Assembly (NCBI RefSeq): GCF_001552785.1
Contig: NZ_KQ959486.1
Span: 1 to 64,000, forward strand
From: Atopobium deltae
GTDB lineage: Bacteria; Actinomycetota; Coriobacteriia; Coriobacteriales; Atopobiaceae
Direction: 5' to 3'
Length of the DNA stretch: 64,000 nucleotides
A program made the translations under genes and the position numbers. Positions within the stretch are counted from its first letter, which is position 1. The number at the start of each line of letters is the position of its first letter. This document shows positions 29,542 through 37,499 of the stretch, piece after piece. The notes under the pieces are model-generated. The model worked only from the letters and a program-made list of their open reading frames with translations. It was not told the DNA's origin and did no database searches.

Positions 29542-30429
29542 CTATGCCAGGGGCTTGGCGCCGTTAGCAAAGACCTTAATGACCTGCGTAAAGTCCTCAA
29601 GCATGCGCTCGTAAGCCGCAGGCGTCATATCGTGCCAGTACACGATGGCATTCTTGTGATCGCGGCGGCGCTCGGCGATAAGATCGCACACGGCTTCTCC
29701 CGCAAACTTCACGCCATAGGTATAGTAGTTAATTTTGCGAATGCCCGCATCAATGGATTTGTGGTAATCCTCATCCGAGACACCCGAGCCACCATGCATG
29801 ACCAGCGGCAACTTAATGCGAGAGCGAATGTCACGAAGGACGTCCAAATTCAGATGTGGTTCTCCCTTGTAAATGCCGTGCACGGTACCAAAGGAGCAGG
29901 CCAAAATATCCAAACCCGTACGCTTGATAAACTCTTCGGCCTGTTGTGGATCGGTGTACACTGCACCCGACTCTTCGGCGGTACCACCCTCATCACGAGA
30001 GCCCGCCTCGCGAGAACCCATGCTTCCAAGCTCACACTCAAGACCAGCATCAAACGAAGCGCAGATCTCGGCAGCACGTGCGGAATTCTCGACATTTACC
30101 TCGTAGGGCATGTAGGAGCCGTCGAACATAGCACCTGTAAAGCCCATATCGAGCGCGCGACGCAAATACGAAAGGTGCTCGCAGTGGTCCAGATGCACGC
30201 ACACCATCGCGCTGGAGCGCTCGGCCAGCGCAACCATGGCGGGACCAATGTACTTCAAAGGAGCCGTGTGCTCGTGGCCTTCCGCGTGGGCCAAAATAAC
30301 GGGGTAGCCCGTCTGCTCGGCAGCGTCGAGCGCCGCACGCACAGCCTCGAGGCTTGGTGCATTAAACGCCGCGATCGCCATAGTATTTTGCTCGGCAATC
30401 GCACAGATATCACGAAGATTTACCAGCAT
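29542..30429 (-). CDS. Class II fructose/tagatose-bisphosphate aldolase family protein
   Basis: The 295-residue zinc aldolase has the ligands His82 (VHLDHCEH), His184 (FGTVHGIYKG) and His212 (MHGGSGVSD), and the phosphate site KINYYTYG. It resembles GatY/KbaY/FbaA and would cleave a sugar bisphosphate into dihydroxyacetone phosphate plus an aldehyde. A 15-residue Gly/Ser/Glu insert (MGSREAGSRDEGGTAEES) lies in the loop after the first ligands. AAAAAGGAGAGCAT precedes the ATG. The substrate depends on the PTS. Confidence 0.9.
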   Translation of the reverse strand: MLVNLRDICAIAEQNTMAIAAFNAPSLEAVRAALDAAEQTGYPVILAHAEGHEHTAPLKYIGPAMVALAERSSAMVCVHLDHCEHLSYLRRALDMGFTGAMFDGSYMPYEVNVENSARAAEICASFDAGLECELGSMGSREAGSRDEGGTAEESGAVYTDPQQAEEFIKRTGLDILACSFGTVHGIYKGEPHLNLDVLRDIRSRIKLPLVMHGGSGVSDEDYHKSIDAGIRKINYYTYGVKFAGEAVCDLIAERRRDHKNAIVYWHDMTPAAYERMLEDFTQVIKVFANGAKPLA

Positions 30430-30468
30430 ATGCTCTCCTTTTTGTCGCTTGTTTGTCGTTTTGTCGTC

Positions 30469-30993
30469 TTATTTGTCAATCGTATCGTCTCGTTGCTGTT
30501 TGTTAGGTCGCTTGTCTGACGTGCGCGTATGATACGGTCGACGAGCTTGCGACTTAAGCGAATGGGGATCGACACGGTATTCAAAGTCAGCCAGCCATGC
30601 TTCGAGCTCATCGCCATTCTCGATACACGCCGTTTGAAGCCAGTATCGGCCTTGGAACAAGCTGCCACCGTTGATGCGCACGTAACGCTTTCCCGAAAAT
30701 TCTCGTACCGAGAAGGTCGTGATGTCTGCAAGTGCAAAGCTGTCCGTGCGACCGTAAGCGCTAAAACGGATAGTTTTATCGTCAATGGTCACAACCTGGG
30801 GATTTGCAAGGGCAATAAAGGTGTTCCACACCTGATACGTAGCCACAATCCCCGCAATCGCCGCAATGCCGCGCGGCAGAGGCACGAGGTCAAAAAACGC
30901 TCCGATGCACGCTACGCAAATGACAATGCAAAACAGGCCCGTAAAGGTCACCGAGACAAAAAATCGTTTTGGTTCATATACATACTGCTTCAT
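30469..30993 (-). CDS. Hypothetical membrane protein in the PTS operon
   Basis: The 174-residue protein has two N-terminal membrane segments (FFVSVTFTGLFCIVICVACIG and an adjacent one) and a soluble domain with VVTIDDKTIRFSAYGRTDSF, similar in layout to small bacterial PH-like domain proteins. The C-terminus is Arg/Lys-rich. The ATG at 30993 follows GGAGGTTTTA. It lies between the aldolase and IIC genes and shares their direction. Function unknown. Confidence 0.7.
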   Translation of the reverse strand: MKQYVYEPKRFFVSVTFTGLFCIVICVACIGAFFDLVPLPRGIAAIAGIVATYQVWNTFIALANPQVVTIDDKTIRFSAYGRTDSFALADITTFSVREFSGKRYVRINGGSLFQGRYWLQTACIENGDELEAWLADFEYRVDPHSLKSQARRPYHTRTSDKRPNKQQRDDTIDK

Positions 30994-31147
30994 TAAAACC
31001 TCCAGAGGCGGAACCTCCTTGCGAAAGTCCCGCCTCCACATGGAGTCTGTAATTTACGTACACGCGCGCTTGAGTGTGTTCGTGTCCTCGCGCGATCTAG
31101 GGGTGCACGCATGTCGGAACGCAACCTGCGTGCGTATCAGCGTAAGC

Positions 31148-32548
31148 TTACTCGTTCTCGTTGTGCAAAGCTTTTGCCTCATTAAGGATGCGCATGCGGT
31201 TCCAGAAGGCCAGCGCCAAAGCAGCGGCAGCAGGAACAGTAAGGCCAATGCCGCCACCAAGAGCGCCCAAGCGAACAATAACCCAGGTCAGAGGGTTAGC
31301 GCCATCGCAGATGGACGAAATAGCAGCAGCGCCGTTCATGTCAAAGTTAACATTCGCAGCAGCGGTAGTGATAAGCGGAGCAAGGTCGGTTGCAATGTAC
31401 AGACCAACAGCCAGCACGACAATACCAGTCAAGATGCCGCGGAAGCCGTTTTGACGAACGATGGGGGTAACCAAAACCAGCATGTAAGGAATGCAGGCAA
31501 GGTCAACCAAAGGCATAACTTTGTTGCCAGGAAGAATGAAGGCAAGAAGAATGGCGAAGGGCACCAAAATAAGAGCCATCGTCAGGGTAACGGGGTGACC
31601 AGTACCCACAGCGGAGTCAAGACCGATGTAGATCTTGCCACGGCTTTGGAAGTGCTTCTGAATGAAGGCAGAAGCGGCGTCCGAAATAGGCAGCAAGCCT
31701 TCCATCAGAAGAGCAGCCATCTTTGGAATCAAGACCATGACAGCACCCATCGAAACAGCGGTTGCCAAGAAGCTCGGCGTGGCCTTGCCATCGGCACCCA
31801 TCGCAGGAAGGAAGCCATATCCTGCCAAAACACCAATAACTAAACCAATAATGGAGCCAAGAAGCACGGGGTCACCAAAGACACCAAAACGCTTTTGGAG
31901 GCTCTCGACGTTTATGTCAATTTTGTTCAAGCCAGGGATCTTATCGATAAGCCAGTCCATGGCAAAAGCAATGGGTGCATAGGCGCCCGCAAAGCCGTGA
32001 GGAATGGAAACGCCAGGCAGGCCAAGGGACTGCTCGACCATGGGGGCGGTTACATCGCCGATGATAAGAACGACGACCTCGTTAATCACGGCGGCAGCAA
32101 TACCATAGGCAACGTTACCCGTCACGATGGCAACAAGAGCACCCGTGAAGGCAAAGTGCCAGTAGTTCCAAATGTCAACGTCTGCCGTCTGGGTGGTGTT
32201 GGTAAGCAACATCACAACGTTGACGAGCAGCGACAACGGAATGATGATGGTTCCAACGATGGAGCCCATGGCGATGGCCGAAGCTGCAGGCCAGCCAACA
32301 TCCATAACCGAAAGGGACAGACCAAAGCGGTGCACCATAGCGGTTACAGCGCCAGCAAAGTCGGTACCCATGAGCTGGTTAATAACAAGATTTAGGCCAA
32401 TGAAGCCGATGCCGACCGTAAGACCTGCTTTAAGAGATTTACCAAAGCCTGCGCCAAAGGCCATGCCAATAATAGTAAGTACAATAGGCATTACCACCGA
32501 GACGCCAAGGCTTGACAAACCCGAGAAGAAGCTAATGACTGCGTCCAT
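31148..32548 (-). CDS. PTS system IIC component, galactitol type
   Basis: The 466-residue permease has about nine to eleven membrane helices and GatC-family segments such as SLKAGLTVGIGFIGLNLVIN, VMDVGWPAASAIAMGSIVGT and SIPHGFAGAYAPIAF. Members import galactitol or related polyols and sugars with phosphorylation through IIB. AGAGAGACACAT precedes the ATG. The sugar cannot be deduced. Confidence 0.92.
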   Translation of the reverse strand: MDAVISFFSGLSSLGVSVVMPIVLTIIGMAFGAGFGKSLKAGLTVGIGFIGLNLVINQLMGTDFAGAVTAMVHRFGLSLSVMDVGWPAASAIAMGSIVGTIIIPLSLLVNVVMLLTNTTQTADVDIWNYWHFAFTGALVAIVTGNVAYGIAAAVINEVVVLIIGDVTAPMVEQSLGLPGVSIPHGFAGAYAPIAFAMDWLIDKIPGLNKIDINVESLQKRFGVFGDPVLLGSIIGLVIGVLAGYGFLPAMGADGKATPSFLATAVSMGAVMVLIPKMAALLMEGLLPISDAASAFIQKHFQSRGKIYIGLDSAVGTGHPVTLTMALILVPFAILLAFILPGNKVMPLVDLACIPYMLVLVTPIVRQNGFRGILTGIVVLAVGLYIATDLAPLITTAAANVNFDMNGAAAISSICDGANPLTWVIVRLGALGGGIGLTVPAAAALALAFWNRMRILNEAKALHNENE

Positions 32549-32680
32549 ATGTGTCTCTCTTCTAATAACACTTCTACTACATACATCGTTGGGTTACGAG
32601 CTGGGCTGCAAATGCAGCAAATTGGTTGCGAGGCAACGGACTAAGTTGCGAACGCAACAAACGTAGCAAACAAGCAAACT

Positions 32681-32965
32681 TTAGGCCTTCATGAAATCAA
32701 GGACCTGCTGTTCTGCAGCAGCGCGACCCATACCAGTCAAGAAAGGAATGCCCGAGATAAATGGGCACTCAATGCCAGCTGGCTTGACTGTGGTTGCGAT
32801 CACAAGATCAGCGTCCTTGGACTTATCGACAGCCTCGGCGATGGAACACGTCGTGATGTTGAATGTTCCAGCAAGGCCATTAGCATCGAGCAAATCTTTA
32901 ATCTTCGCAGCGACCGCTGTTGATGTTGCAATTCCCGAACCACAAGCCAAAATAATGTTTTTCAT
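32681..32965 (-). CDS. PTS system IIB component, galactitol type
   Basis: The 94-residue protein has the phosphocysteine Cys8 in LACGSGIATST, typical of GatB-type IIB proteins that pass phosphate from IIA to the sugar. GGAGGAAGC precedes the ATG at 32965. Confidence 0.9.
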   Translation of the reverse strand: MKNIILACGSGIATSTAVAAKIKDLLDANGLAGTFNITTCSIAEAVDKSKDADLVIATTVKPAGIECPFISGIPFLTGMGRAAAEQQVLDFMKA

Positions 32966-33079
32966 GCTTCCTCCCTTCAGCGTTGTTTGAAGCACTGGTT
33001 TACTATACGATTTTTGCCTAAAAACTACAATAAAACGGAGTTACTCATAGCGGAGAAGATGGCGGAGAAGCTACTTGCC

Positions 33080-33601
33080 CTACTCACCTATGACGATGAC
33101 TTTTGCCTTACGCGTGCGCTCGCGCGTGCGGTCATAGTCCACAAAAAATATGGACGCCAAGCCATTCATCTGAAGCTTCCCGCCGGCAACTTCAAAGACG
33201 CACGAGCCACCAAGCAGGGTCGCGCGCAGATGAGCATCGCCGTTCCACAAAAGCGTGCGATCGCCACCTGGCAAATAGCTTGCGGCATCGGGCCAGCTCT
33301 CTACGGCCTCGAAATGCTTCTCGCCAGGATAACGATAGGTCGACCAATTTTTTTGCTCGGGGAAAATCTTTTGCAAGCCATCGTTAAGATCGGCGTGCAA
33401 GAACAAATCTCCCGAACCCGTGCGATCGTGATCATGCTCATCCGAGAAGAGCGCGCAGGTGGTGTGACACGAAATAACCGTGACGGTTCCTTCCTTAATG
33501 CCAGAGGCAGCTACGATCTCGCCGACCTTCTTTGTAATGTCTAAATACGTGGGTTTATCTGCAAGAGTTTGCACCGTTACTAAGCCCTTATACACAGTCA
33601 T
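33080..33601 (-). CDS. YjbQ/UPF0047-family protein
   Basis: The 173-residue protein has YjbQ motifs: ISCHTTCALF (family: PHTTaaL), the central EHDHDRTGSGDLF, NGDAHLRATLLGGS and the terminal VDYDRTRERTRKAKVIV. Conserved His and Asp residues are retained, though NGDAH replaces the more usual DNAxAH. The family forms trimers and has been linked to thiamine-phosphate synthase-like activity. Here it sits between a triosephosphate isomerase paralogue and PTS genes. AAAGGAATGTAGTC precedes the ATG. Confidence 0.85.
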   Translation of the reverse strand: MTVYKGLVTVQTLADKPTYLDITKKVGEIVAASGIKEGTVTVISCHTTCALFSDEHDHDRTGSGDLFLHADLNDGLQKIFPEQKNWSTYRYPGEKHFEAVESWPDAASYLPGGDRTLLWNGDAHLRATLLGGSCVFEVAGGKLQMNGLASIFFVDYDRTRERTRKAKVIVIGE

Positions 33602-33603
33602 GA

Positions 33604-34308
33604 CTACATTCCTTTCTTGAGGTCGCAACGGGCGCGGTCCAGCGCTTCGAACATCTCGTCGAGCGTGGCGAAGGGATCCTTTGCCGCCACGATTCCCGAG
33701 GTTCCGCCCGTAGCATCGCCGCCGTACATAATGGCGTCATACACGTCTTGTCCCGTCGAAATTCCCGCCGCTTGCAACACCATCGTGTCGGGAGAAACCT
33801 CCTTGACGGCCTGCGTCGACGCACGCATGTAATCCTGCGAAGCGATTTGCCCCGTTCCGATAAGGCTCGTGAGCTCGCAGGTCATAATATCGGGCTTGAA
33901 CTGCGCAATAGCGCGAGCTTCTTCCACCGAGTCGGCGCAGACGCAGGTGAGAATACCGACCTCTTTGGCACGCATAATCGTAGATGCAAGTTCGTGAATC
34001 GTCATGGGGTTCTCGGCGTGATTTAAAAAGGTTGCTTGCACGCCCGCTGCTGCCAAGGCTTCTGGCAAGACATGGCCCATGCCACGGCCTGGTTTGAGCG
34101 ACTCCATCGTCTGGGCGCAAGGGATGAGATGGGGGCAATTCTGAATAACCCAAGGTAAATCAATGAGTTGTGCGGTAAATAGCGACTGGAAATGGTAGTG
34201 CTCGCAGAGCTCATCAACTTTTTTTGCGAGCTTGTAGAGCTCTTGCCCATACAAATACGACTTAGGGTTGACGACAAAAAATGGACGCTGCAAAATTACG
34301 TTTCCCAT
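33604..34308 (-). CDS. Triosephosphate isomerase-like protein
   Basis: The 234-residue TIM-barrel enzyme retains the catalytic set: Asn14/Lys16 (VVNPKSY), His97 (ATFLNHAEN) and Glu145 (MTCELTSLIGTG). The short length and GGDATGGTSGIVAAKDP phosphate loop resemble the archaeal-type TIM subfamily. It lies in an operon with a PTS, aldolase and YjbQ, so its substrate is more likely a pathway sugar phosphate than glycolytic triose phosphate, but this is inference. GGAGTCGGT precedes the ATG; the stop is two bases before the YjbQ start. Confidence 0.85.
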   Translation of the reverse strand: MGNVILQRPFFVVNPKSYLYGQELYKLAKKVDELCEHYHFQSLFTAQLIDLPWVIQNCPHLIPCAQTMESLKPGRGMGHVLPEALAAAGVQATFLNHAENPMTIHELASTIMRAKEVGILTCVCADSVEEARAIAQFKPDIMTCELTSLIGTGQIASQDYMRASTQAVKEVSPDTMVLQAAGISTGQDVYDAIMYGGDATGGTSGIVAAKDPFATLDEMFEALDRARCDLKKGM

Positions 34309-34365
34309 ACCGACTCCTTCAACTGCCAGCTATTACTATTCACTGCGTTATGCCTGTTAAAGCGC

Positions 34366-34393
34366 AACTTGTTCATACTTTTATAAACAAGTT
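34366..34393. promoter_or_regulatory. Inverted repeat upstream of the PTS operon, possible GntR operator
   Basis: AACTTGTT and AACAAGTT form perfect 8-bp arms with a 12-bp spacer in the 185-bp gap between the TIM-like gene and the GntR regulator. Position and shape fit an operator of a GntR/UTRA repressor; no binding evidence exists. Confidence 0.55.
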
Positions 34394-34493
34394 TATGCAC
34401 AAACTGTGAATAAAGCAAATACTTTATCGTGAGGTTTTAGAAAAACCGCTCGGCGGAAGTTTGGCAACGTTTAACGGTTTTGGTCTTGCGAAA

Positions 34494-35321
34494 TTATTCC
34501 TGTGTGGCAGTGCCAAGAATTTCTTGTCCAGCCTTGAGCCAAGTGAGGCTCCACTCAATAATGGCCCCATCTTCAAGAAAAATAGTTTGAATAAGCAGGA
34601 GCACGGGCGCGGTCTCGTCAACGGCTAAATATTCTCCGTGCTGGCGGCCAGCAACACGCGCCACATAGCGCATCTGCGCTGTCTTAATGCGACGACCCGA
34701 GCATTGCTCGACTGCATCGAAAGCAGCTACCTGCGTAAAATCGACCTCGTCGATACCAGGGCATTCGCGCAGCGGGCACCAGCTTTCCTGACACATCACA
34801 GGCTGTCCGTCCACACTGCGCACACGGCGCATAAACATGACGTTCTCGCTAGGATGAATATTCAAATGTTGGGCCACCTCGCGAGGCGCAAGCAAAACCT
34901 CTTTTGCGAGGAGGTGGGTCTGAAACTCTTTGCCCTGTTGATGCAAGGATGCCGCAAACGATAAGGGGCGCACGCCCGCGGGATGCGAAAGAGCGTGATC
35001 CGCAACAAAGGTACCGCTACCCTGCACAGTTTTGAGCAGGCCTTCTTCAATGAGAGCCGAAATTGCCTTACGTACCGTTCCGCGTGACAAGCTGTATCGC
35101 TTGGCGAGCTTGTGCTCGGAAGCAATTCGCTGTCCGGAAACCAATTCGTGTCGATAAATTTTTTCGCGCAGATCGCTTGCCAACTGAGCATGCAGCGACG
35201 TTTTGCCTGCCGCTGTTGCGGGCTTGTTTGGCGCCGCGACTGCGGACTTGTTTGGCACCGCTGTTGCGGGCTTGTTTGGCAGTGCGGGTTTATTCGATGT
35301 TGAAGGCTTGTGATCTGACAT
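34494..35321 (-). CDS. GntR-family (HutC/UTRA) transcriptional regulator
   Basis: The 275-residue protein has a winged-helix domain (SLHAQLASDLREKIYRHEL, LAKRYSLSRGTVRKAISALI, GSGTFVADH) and a UTRA effector domain (PLSFAASLHQQGKEFQTHL, ...FLEDGAIIEWSLTW). The first 40 residues are NKPA/NKSA repeats created by a 24-bp tandem repeat. It probably represses the downstream PTS operon in the absence of a sugar phosphate, a typical role for the family. Confidence 0.88.
   Translation of the reverse strand: MSDHKPSTSNKPALPNKPATAVPNKSAVAAPNKPATAAGKTSLHAQLASDLREKIYRHELVSGQRIASEHKLAKRYSLSRGTVRKAISALIEEGLLKTVQGSGTFVADHALSHPAGVRPLSFAASLHQQGKEFQTHLLAKEVLLAPREVAQHLNIHPSENVMFMRRVRSVDGQPVMCQESWCPLRECPGIDEVDFTQVAAFDAVEQCSGRRIKTAQMRYVARVAGRQHGEYLAVDETAPVLLLIQTIFLEDGAIIEWSLTWLKAGQEILGTATQE
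35209..35280. repeat. Three 24-bp tandem repeats in the GntR gene start
   Basis: Units at 35209-35232, 35233-35256 and 35257-35280 (each near GCCGCTGTTGCGGGCTTGTT plus TGGC) encode repeated NKPATA-like residues in the disordered N-terminus. A fourth partial copy follows. Copy number could vary by slippage. Confidence 0.85.
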
Positions 35322-35408
35322 ATCTATGCGGCCTGCGTCTTCTGCAAAAAGCTTTTAAGCGGCGAGGTAAATGAACGCGAAAGCGGAGTATGCTGGTAGG
35401 TGTGGGGC

Positions 35409-35493
35409 TGGTAGGGGCGGCGGGACTCGAACCCGCAAGCCTCACGGCCGAGGATTTTAAGTCCTCTGCGTATGCCAATTCCGCCACGCCCCC
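35409..35493 (-). tRNA. tRNA-Leu (UAA)
   Basis: A class-II tRNA with long variable arm. Acceptor GGGGGCG pairs with CGCCCCT (G-U at the end), anticodon stem GAGGA/TCCTC encloses CTTAAAA (anticodon TAA), T arm is GGTTCGAGTC, discriminator A and CCA are encoded. It starts 20 bp after the ppx-like stop. Confidence 0.95.
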
Positions 35494-35512
35494 ACATAAG
35501 CACGCAATTATC

Positions 35513-36748
35513 CTACAACAGTTGTGCTTTTTGTTCTAGCCATTCCACAAAACTTTGGTTTTCTCGGCAGGCCTGATGAACAGCACAGGCCACACCCTGC
35601 AGCAAATCATGCTCGCTGACCTGCATAACGTTGATTTCTGCTATCGATAAGATCGCGTCGAGTATCATCGTGCCACCAAAGATGACGGGGGCACGCTGCG
35701 GCTGCAGGCCTACGATCTTCTCGCGCTGCTCCTCGGTCTTATCGCCCAGCTCCTCGAGCCAGGCGCGCACATGAAAGTTATCCAATTTTGCCAAGTGCAC
35801 ACGGCTTGCGTCATAAGGCACGAGTTTATTTTCCATCGCAACCAACGAGGTAGCTGTGCCTCCGACGGCGACAAAGTGCAGATTATCAGGCTTGGACGCA
35901 ACCCTAAGGTAGCTCGGCGGCACTCGCTCAGGCAGCGTGTCGTCGTACAGCCACGAAGCGCGTTTGTAGACCACGTCACAGCAATAGTCGTACGCTTCCT
36001 GAATCTCATCTACCGATAACGAATCTTGGCCCAGTAAAAAGGTATCGGTTAGGCGCCGCGCGCCCAGCTGCATGGAGCACAGTTTGTGAATCGTGATCGT
36101 GTGGTCTGCGTGTTGTGTGCCGTAGATAAGTTCGGTCGAACCGCCACCGCAGTCGCACACCAGCAGGGGCTTGTCGATAAAATCGCGCGAAACAGCCGAA
36201 AACGTAAGGTAGGCCTCGAGCTCGCCCGAAAGTATCTGCGGGTCTAAACCGAGCTCACGAAGTGCATCGAGGAGCTCATCGGCGTTTTGCGCATCGCGCG
36301 CGGCGCTCGTCAGCGTGCAGACGAAGCGGAGTTCAGGCTGAGGTTGAGGCTGGTTTTGCGTTTGGCTTTGCGGTTGGTTTTGCGCCCAGTCGCGCGCTTG
36401 TTGCACAAAGTTCTTAACAGCAGCAATCGTACGCTGCATTGCCTTACCCGAAAGCAAGTTCTGGTGCTCTTCGTTCTGGTAGCCTTCGACGAGCTCACCC
36501 AACACACCTAAGTTCCACTCGTTCTGAAGCTCTACGCTCTCATCCTGCTGACCCTCGCCCTCGTCCTGCTCACAGGAGTCCTCAAACGAGGGATCCCAAA
36601 ACTCAGGCACGATCGTCGAAAGCCCCTCGCCAAGATTACAAATGACCGAAGAAACCTTTTCAAAGGTGCAGAGTTTCTCGTCATCAAACTGCGCAAGCGC
36701 CAAACGCGCCGTAACGGTTCCAATATCGATACATGCGATGTTATACAT
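35513..36748 (-). CDS. Exopolyphosphatase/guanosine pentaphosphatase family protein
   Basis: The 411-residue Ppx/GppA (ASKHA fold) protein has ACIDIGTVTARLALAQF, VCTLTSAARDAQNA, phosphate-2 loop VCDCGGGSTELIYG and FVAVGGTATSLVAM. It would hydrolyse polyphosphate or pppGpp. Two inserts not typical of the family are present: an acidic, Gln-rich one (about 50-75) and a QPQSQTQNQPQPQPE run (about 122-140). CGGAGAATACTC precedes the ATG. It is followed by tRNA-Leu. Confidence 0.88.
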   Translation of the reverse strand: MYNIACIDIGTVTARLALAQFDDEKLCTFEKVSSVICNLGEGLSTIVPEFWDPSFEDSCEQDEGEGQQDESVELQNEWNLGVLGELVEGYQNEEHQNLLSGKAMQRTIAAVKNFVQQARDWAQNQPQSQTQNQPQPQPELRFVCTLTSAARDAQNADELLDALRELGLDPQILSGELEAYLTFSAVSRDFIDKPLLVCDCGGGSTELIYGTQHADHTITIHKLCSMQLGARRLTDTFLLGQDSLSVDEIQEAYDYCCDVVYKRASWLYDDTLPERVPPSYLRVASKPDNLHFVAVGGTATSLVAMENKLVPYDASRVHLAKLDNFHVRAWLEELGDKTEEQREKIVGLQPQRAPVIFGGTMILDAILSIAEINVMQVSEHDLLQGVACAVHQACRENQSFVEWLEQKAQLL

Positions 36749-36806
36749 GAGTATTCTCCGACCTACGCGAGGGGTACTCCCAACCTATATATGGGCGTGT
36801 CCTGGC

Positions 36807-37454
36807 TTATACATGGGTCTTGCTCGGCTTGTACATGAAGAATTTATCCAGCACATTTATGTACCACGGATTTTTTGTTTTAACCTCTTCCAGCTCGTCC
36901 TTAGAGGCGCCCGCGTCGGCCTCGCCGTTGGTGGTCGTCTTGCCTTTGATGGTCACCGAGGTCTCATTGGCCTTGACGTAGCCGCGCTTTCGAGCCTCAT
37001 CCTCGATGCCCTCTTGGCTCTGCAGACGGTCGACCTCGCTTTGCAGCTTCTTGTTTTGCTCGGCGAGCACCTGGAGCTGCAAAGCGTACAGCTGCTTGTC
37101 CCGATAGGCCGTGTACCACACCTTCACGGGGCTATAAAATGCGATGACGAGAAGACCGAGCGTGATGGCTGCCACCACCAAAACGCGAAGGTGGCCAAGC
37201 GAGGCGTACCAGTTGCCTATGCGCTGCAAAAGCGTTGGCTTTTTGTCCTGCGGGCGTACGATGCGATTTTTTTGCTGTGGGCGTTCGGTGACAGGGCGGG
37301 AGCTTGCGGAACGAGTGTTAGAGGGAAGCGTACTGCTGAGGCGCTCGCCGATACCGCGACCAGCGCGGCTTGAGCGCACAGCTCCGCGGCCACCGCGGAC
37401 AGCTCGGCCTTTAAACAGGCTCTCTAAAAAAGGTATGTAGTCAGTCAATGCCAT
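36807..37454 (-). CDS. DivIC/FtsL-type septum formation initiator
   Basis: The 215-residue protein has a basic N-terminus, one membrane segment (VLVVAAITLGLLVIAFYSPV) and a coiled coil (LYALQLQVLAEQNKKLQSEV) ending in DEARKRGYVKANET, the DivIC pattern. It is a bitopic membrane protein of the divisome. The ATG at 37454 was chosen over a longer start. It lies just downstream of mazG and mfd in one direction. Confidence 0.88.
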   Translation of the reverse strand: MALTDYIPFLESLFKGRAVRGGRGAVRSSRAGRGIGERLSSTLPSNTRSASSRPVTERPQQKNRIVRPQDKKPTLLQRIGNWYASLGHLRVLVVAAITLGLLVIAFYSPVKVWYTAYRDKQLYALQLQVLAEQNKKLQSEVDRLQSQEGIEDEARKRGYVKANETSVTIKGKTTTNGEADAGASKDELEEVKTKNPWYINVLDKFFMYKPSKTHV

Positions 37455-37499
37455 GGTTGTTTCGTTTCTGCTTCGATGTGGCATGCGGGTGCGTACATA

